Translations under genes and position numbers: made by a program
Shown: piece by piece, positions 6,644 through 7,509 of the stretch
Layout of the letters: the number at the start of each line of letters is the position of its first letter
Position numbering within the stretch: the first letter of the stretch is position 1
Origin: Ignavibacteriota bacterium
GTDB lineage: Bacteria > Bacteroidota > Ignavibacteria > UBA10030 > SZUA-254
DNA length: 7,509 nucleotides
Direction of reading: 5' to 3'
Assembly (NCBI GenBank): GCA_016191715.1
Contig: JACPVN010000142.1
Span: 1 to 7,509, forward strand
The notes under the pieces: model-generated
The model's input: the letters and a program-made list of their open reading frames with translations, nothing else
Databases searched by the model: none
Told to the model about the DNA's origin: nothing

Positions 6644-6669
6644 TTCACCCTTCGACTACGCACAGGGTA
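6644..6669. repeat. Short palindromic element, REP-like
   Basis: ACCCTTCGACTACGCACAGG (start 6647) closes with GT to pair ACCCT (6647-6651) with AGGGT (6664-6668) around a 12-base loop. It is GC-rich relative to its AT-rich surroundings. Very similar sequences of the form ACCCTTCGACTCCGCTCAGG are, from memory, scattered widely in intergenic DNA of many bacterial genomes. Only one copy is in this window, so repetition cannot be shown here. Confidence 0.45.
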
Positions 6670-6705
6670 CTGATTGTTATTCCAACGAATATGTAATCTC
6701 CCTTC

Positions 6706-6736
6706 TTGTATTTACCATCAAACTTTGGTAAGTTTG
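6706..6736 (+). promoter_or_regulatory. Candidate promoter of the S8 protease gene
   Basis: TTG (6706-6708), a 20-base gap and TAAGTTTG (6729-6736) match TTG-N20-TAnnTTTG, the same spacing as the divergent promoter on the other strand. Transcription would begin near 6743, leaving a leader of about 40 bases. No Shine-Dalgarno is seen before the ATG at 6782. Confidence 0.5.
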
Positions 6737-6781
6737 TACCGTTAATCCCTCACTCACTAATCTTCTGAAATCGAATTATTC

Positions 6782-7509
6782 ATGAAACGCACATTACTCG
6801 TTACTATCATTCTCTTTTGTTCTTTCGTTATAAGTTCTGCACAGCAACTTGCACCGTTGGGGAAGTTACTTTCCCGGCATCTTCAATCAATAAAGGAAAG
6901 CGATGAGAATCTTGTCCTCATTACGTTCAAAGATAAAGGAACACAAAATCTTTCGACTACTTCGTCTCGCGCGCTTCTTTCTGAGAAAGCAATTGCCCGT
7001 CGCGCAAAGGTCCGTTCATTAAACAGTATTGTTGATGCACAGGATTTGCCGCTTGAACAATCGTATGTGGAAAATATCAAAGGAATGGTAACGCGGGTTC
7101 GTCACCAATTGAAATGGTTCAACGCGGTGAGTGCTGTTGCAACGAAACAGCAAATCGAATCGCTACGTGCATTGCCGTTTGTCCAAGAAGTGGAATTAGT
7201 CGGACGATGGAAAACCGACAAATCACTTGAAAAAGAAACCGATGAATTTATTCTTCCGCCGGAACAGGAATTGTTGGTTGATTCATTAAACTACGGAAAC
7301 TCCTTTACACAAATTAATCAAATAAAAGTGAACGCGGTTCACAACCTTGGTATTTACGGACAAGGAATTGTTGTCGGTGTGTTCGATAACGGATTCCGTC
7401 TTCCCAATCATGAATCGTTTGCATCCATGAATATCATTGCAACGTATGATTTTGTTGACCATAAAAAAAGTGTCGTTCCGATTAACACAAGCACAGGTTT
7501 CGGAAGTCA
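6782..7509 (+). CDS. Exported S8 (subtilisin-like) serine protease, N-terminal part
   Basis: 242 codons are present before the window ends. Residues 1-20 form a signal peptide (hydrophobic 5-18, cleavage near I-S-S-A, before QQ). A propeptide follows: ENLVLITFKDKG at 42-53, LLSEKAIARRAK at 65-76, DLPLEQSYVENIKG at 88-101, then a K-W-F-N-A-V-S stretch and LPFVQEVELV at 131-140. This is the inhibitor-like pro-domain seen in many Bacteroidota and Ignavibacteria subtilases. The catalytic domain starts near 183; QGIVVGVFDNGF contains the expected catalytic Asp202. The catalytic His and Ser lie beyond the edge. Such proteins often carry a C-terminal type IX secretion signal, which cannot be checked here. 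No Shine-Dalgarno precedes the ATG. It is divergent from the lipoprotein block, with its own promoter candidate. Confidence 0.88.
   Translation, partial: MKRTLLVTIILFCSFVISSAQQLAPLGKLLSRHLQSIKESDENLVLITFKDKGTQNLSTTSSRALLSEKAIARRAKVRSLNSIVDAQDLPLEQSYVENIKGMVTRVRHQLKWFNAVSAVATKQQIESLRALPFVQEVELVGRWKTDKSLEKETDEFILPPEQELLVDSLNYGNSFTQINQIKVNAVHNLGIYGQGIVVGVFDNGFRLPNHESFASMNIIATYDFVDHKKSVVPINTSTGFGS

Larger units (their letters stand above)
6456..6781. other. Divergent intergenic region between the LPP20 and S8 protease genes
   Basis: This 326-base stretch has no credible coding frame on either strand. It holds one promoter candidate for each direction, their leaders (about 100 bases toward the lipoprotein gene, about 40 bases toward the protease gene) and a short palindrome between the promoters. 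I see no riboswitch-like or tRNA-like fold by eye. Confidence 0.75.

Noticed and set aside
6883..7080. Minus-strand frame within the protease gene
   Set aside because: It is antisense to the well-matched subtilase propeptide and has no features of its own.
1..7509. CRISPR array, tRNA/rRNA gene, insertion sequence or prophage
   Set aside because: No regularly spaced direct repeats, cloverleaf-like segments, transposase or phage proteins were seen on either strand.

Overview
The window looks like chromosomal DNA of a Bacteroidota/Chlorobi-group bacterium, perhaps close to Ignavibacteria; this placement is inferred. The support is: lipoproteins with short lipoboxes (one followed by an N-P-x-D-P motif), FN3-bearing surface lipoproteins, a PorT-like outer-membrane barrel, a subtilase with the propeptide type common in that group, and three promoter-like sites of the TTG/TAnnTTTG kind. 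No tRNA, rRNA, CRISPR array or transposase gene is visible.

Almost everything lies on the minus strand and is read from about 6455 down to 1. In transcription order: (i) 6455-5880, a small LPP20-type lipoprotein ending in an apparent intrinsic terminator; (ii) 5827-4517, a larger exported protein whose N-terminal half resembles LPP20; (iii) 4459-4010 and 4013-3801, a PIN-domain protein and a 70-residue partner overlapping by four bases, most likely a toxin-antitoxin pair in reversed order with its own promoter and a perfect dyad; (iv) 3746-2082, a lipoprotein with three FN3 domains and a C-terminal FGE-sulfatase (SUMF1-like) domain lacking one of the two catalytic cysteines; (v) 2069-1, a long exported protein with tandem PEGA domains followed by an outer-membrane beta-barrel domain. 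Gene (v) is split by a one-base frameshift near 1200, and its C-terminal part (about 400 codons, 1-1200) has no ATG-initiated closed ORF, so it is easily missed.

A 326-base divergent intergenic region (6456-6781) separates this block from a plus-strand gene for an exported S8 (subtilisin-like) protease, cut by the window end just after the catalytic Asp. The region carries two back-to-back promoter candidates of identical geometry and a short GC-rich palindrome.

Taken together the minus-strand block (apart from the PIN pair) encodes only envelope proteins: two LPP20-like proteins, an FN3/SUMF1 lipoprotein and a PEGA/beta-barrel protein. A shared role at the outer membrane is plausible, but no function can be assigned from sequence alone. 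The PIN pair looks like an insertion into this block.
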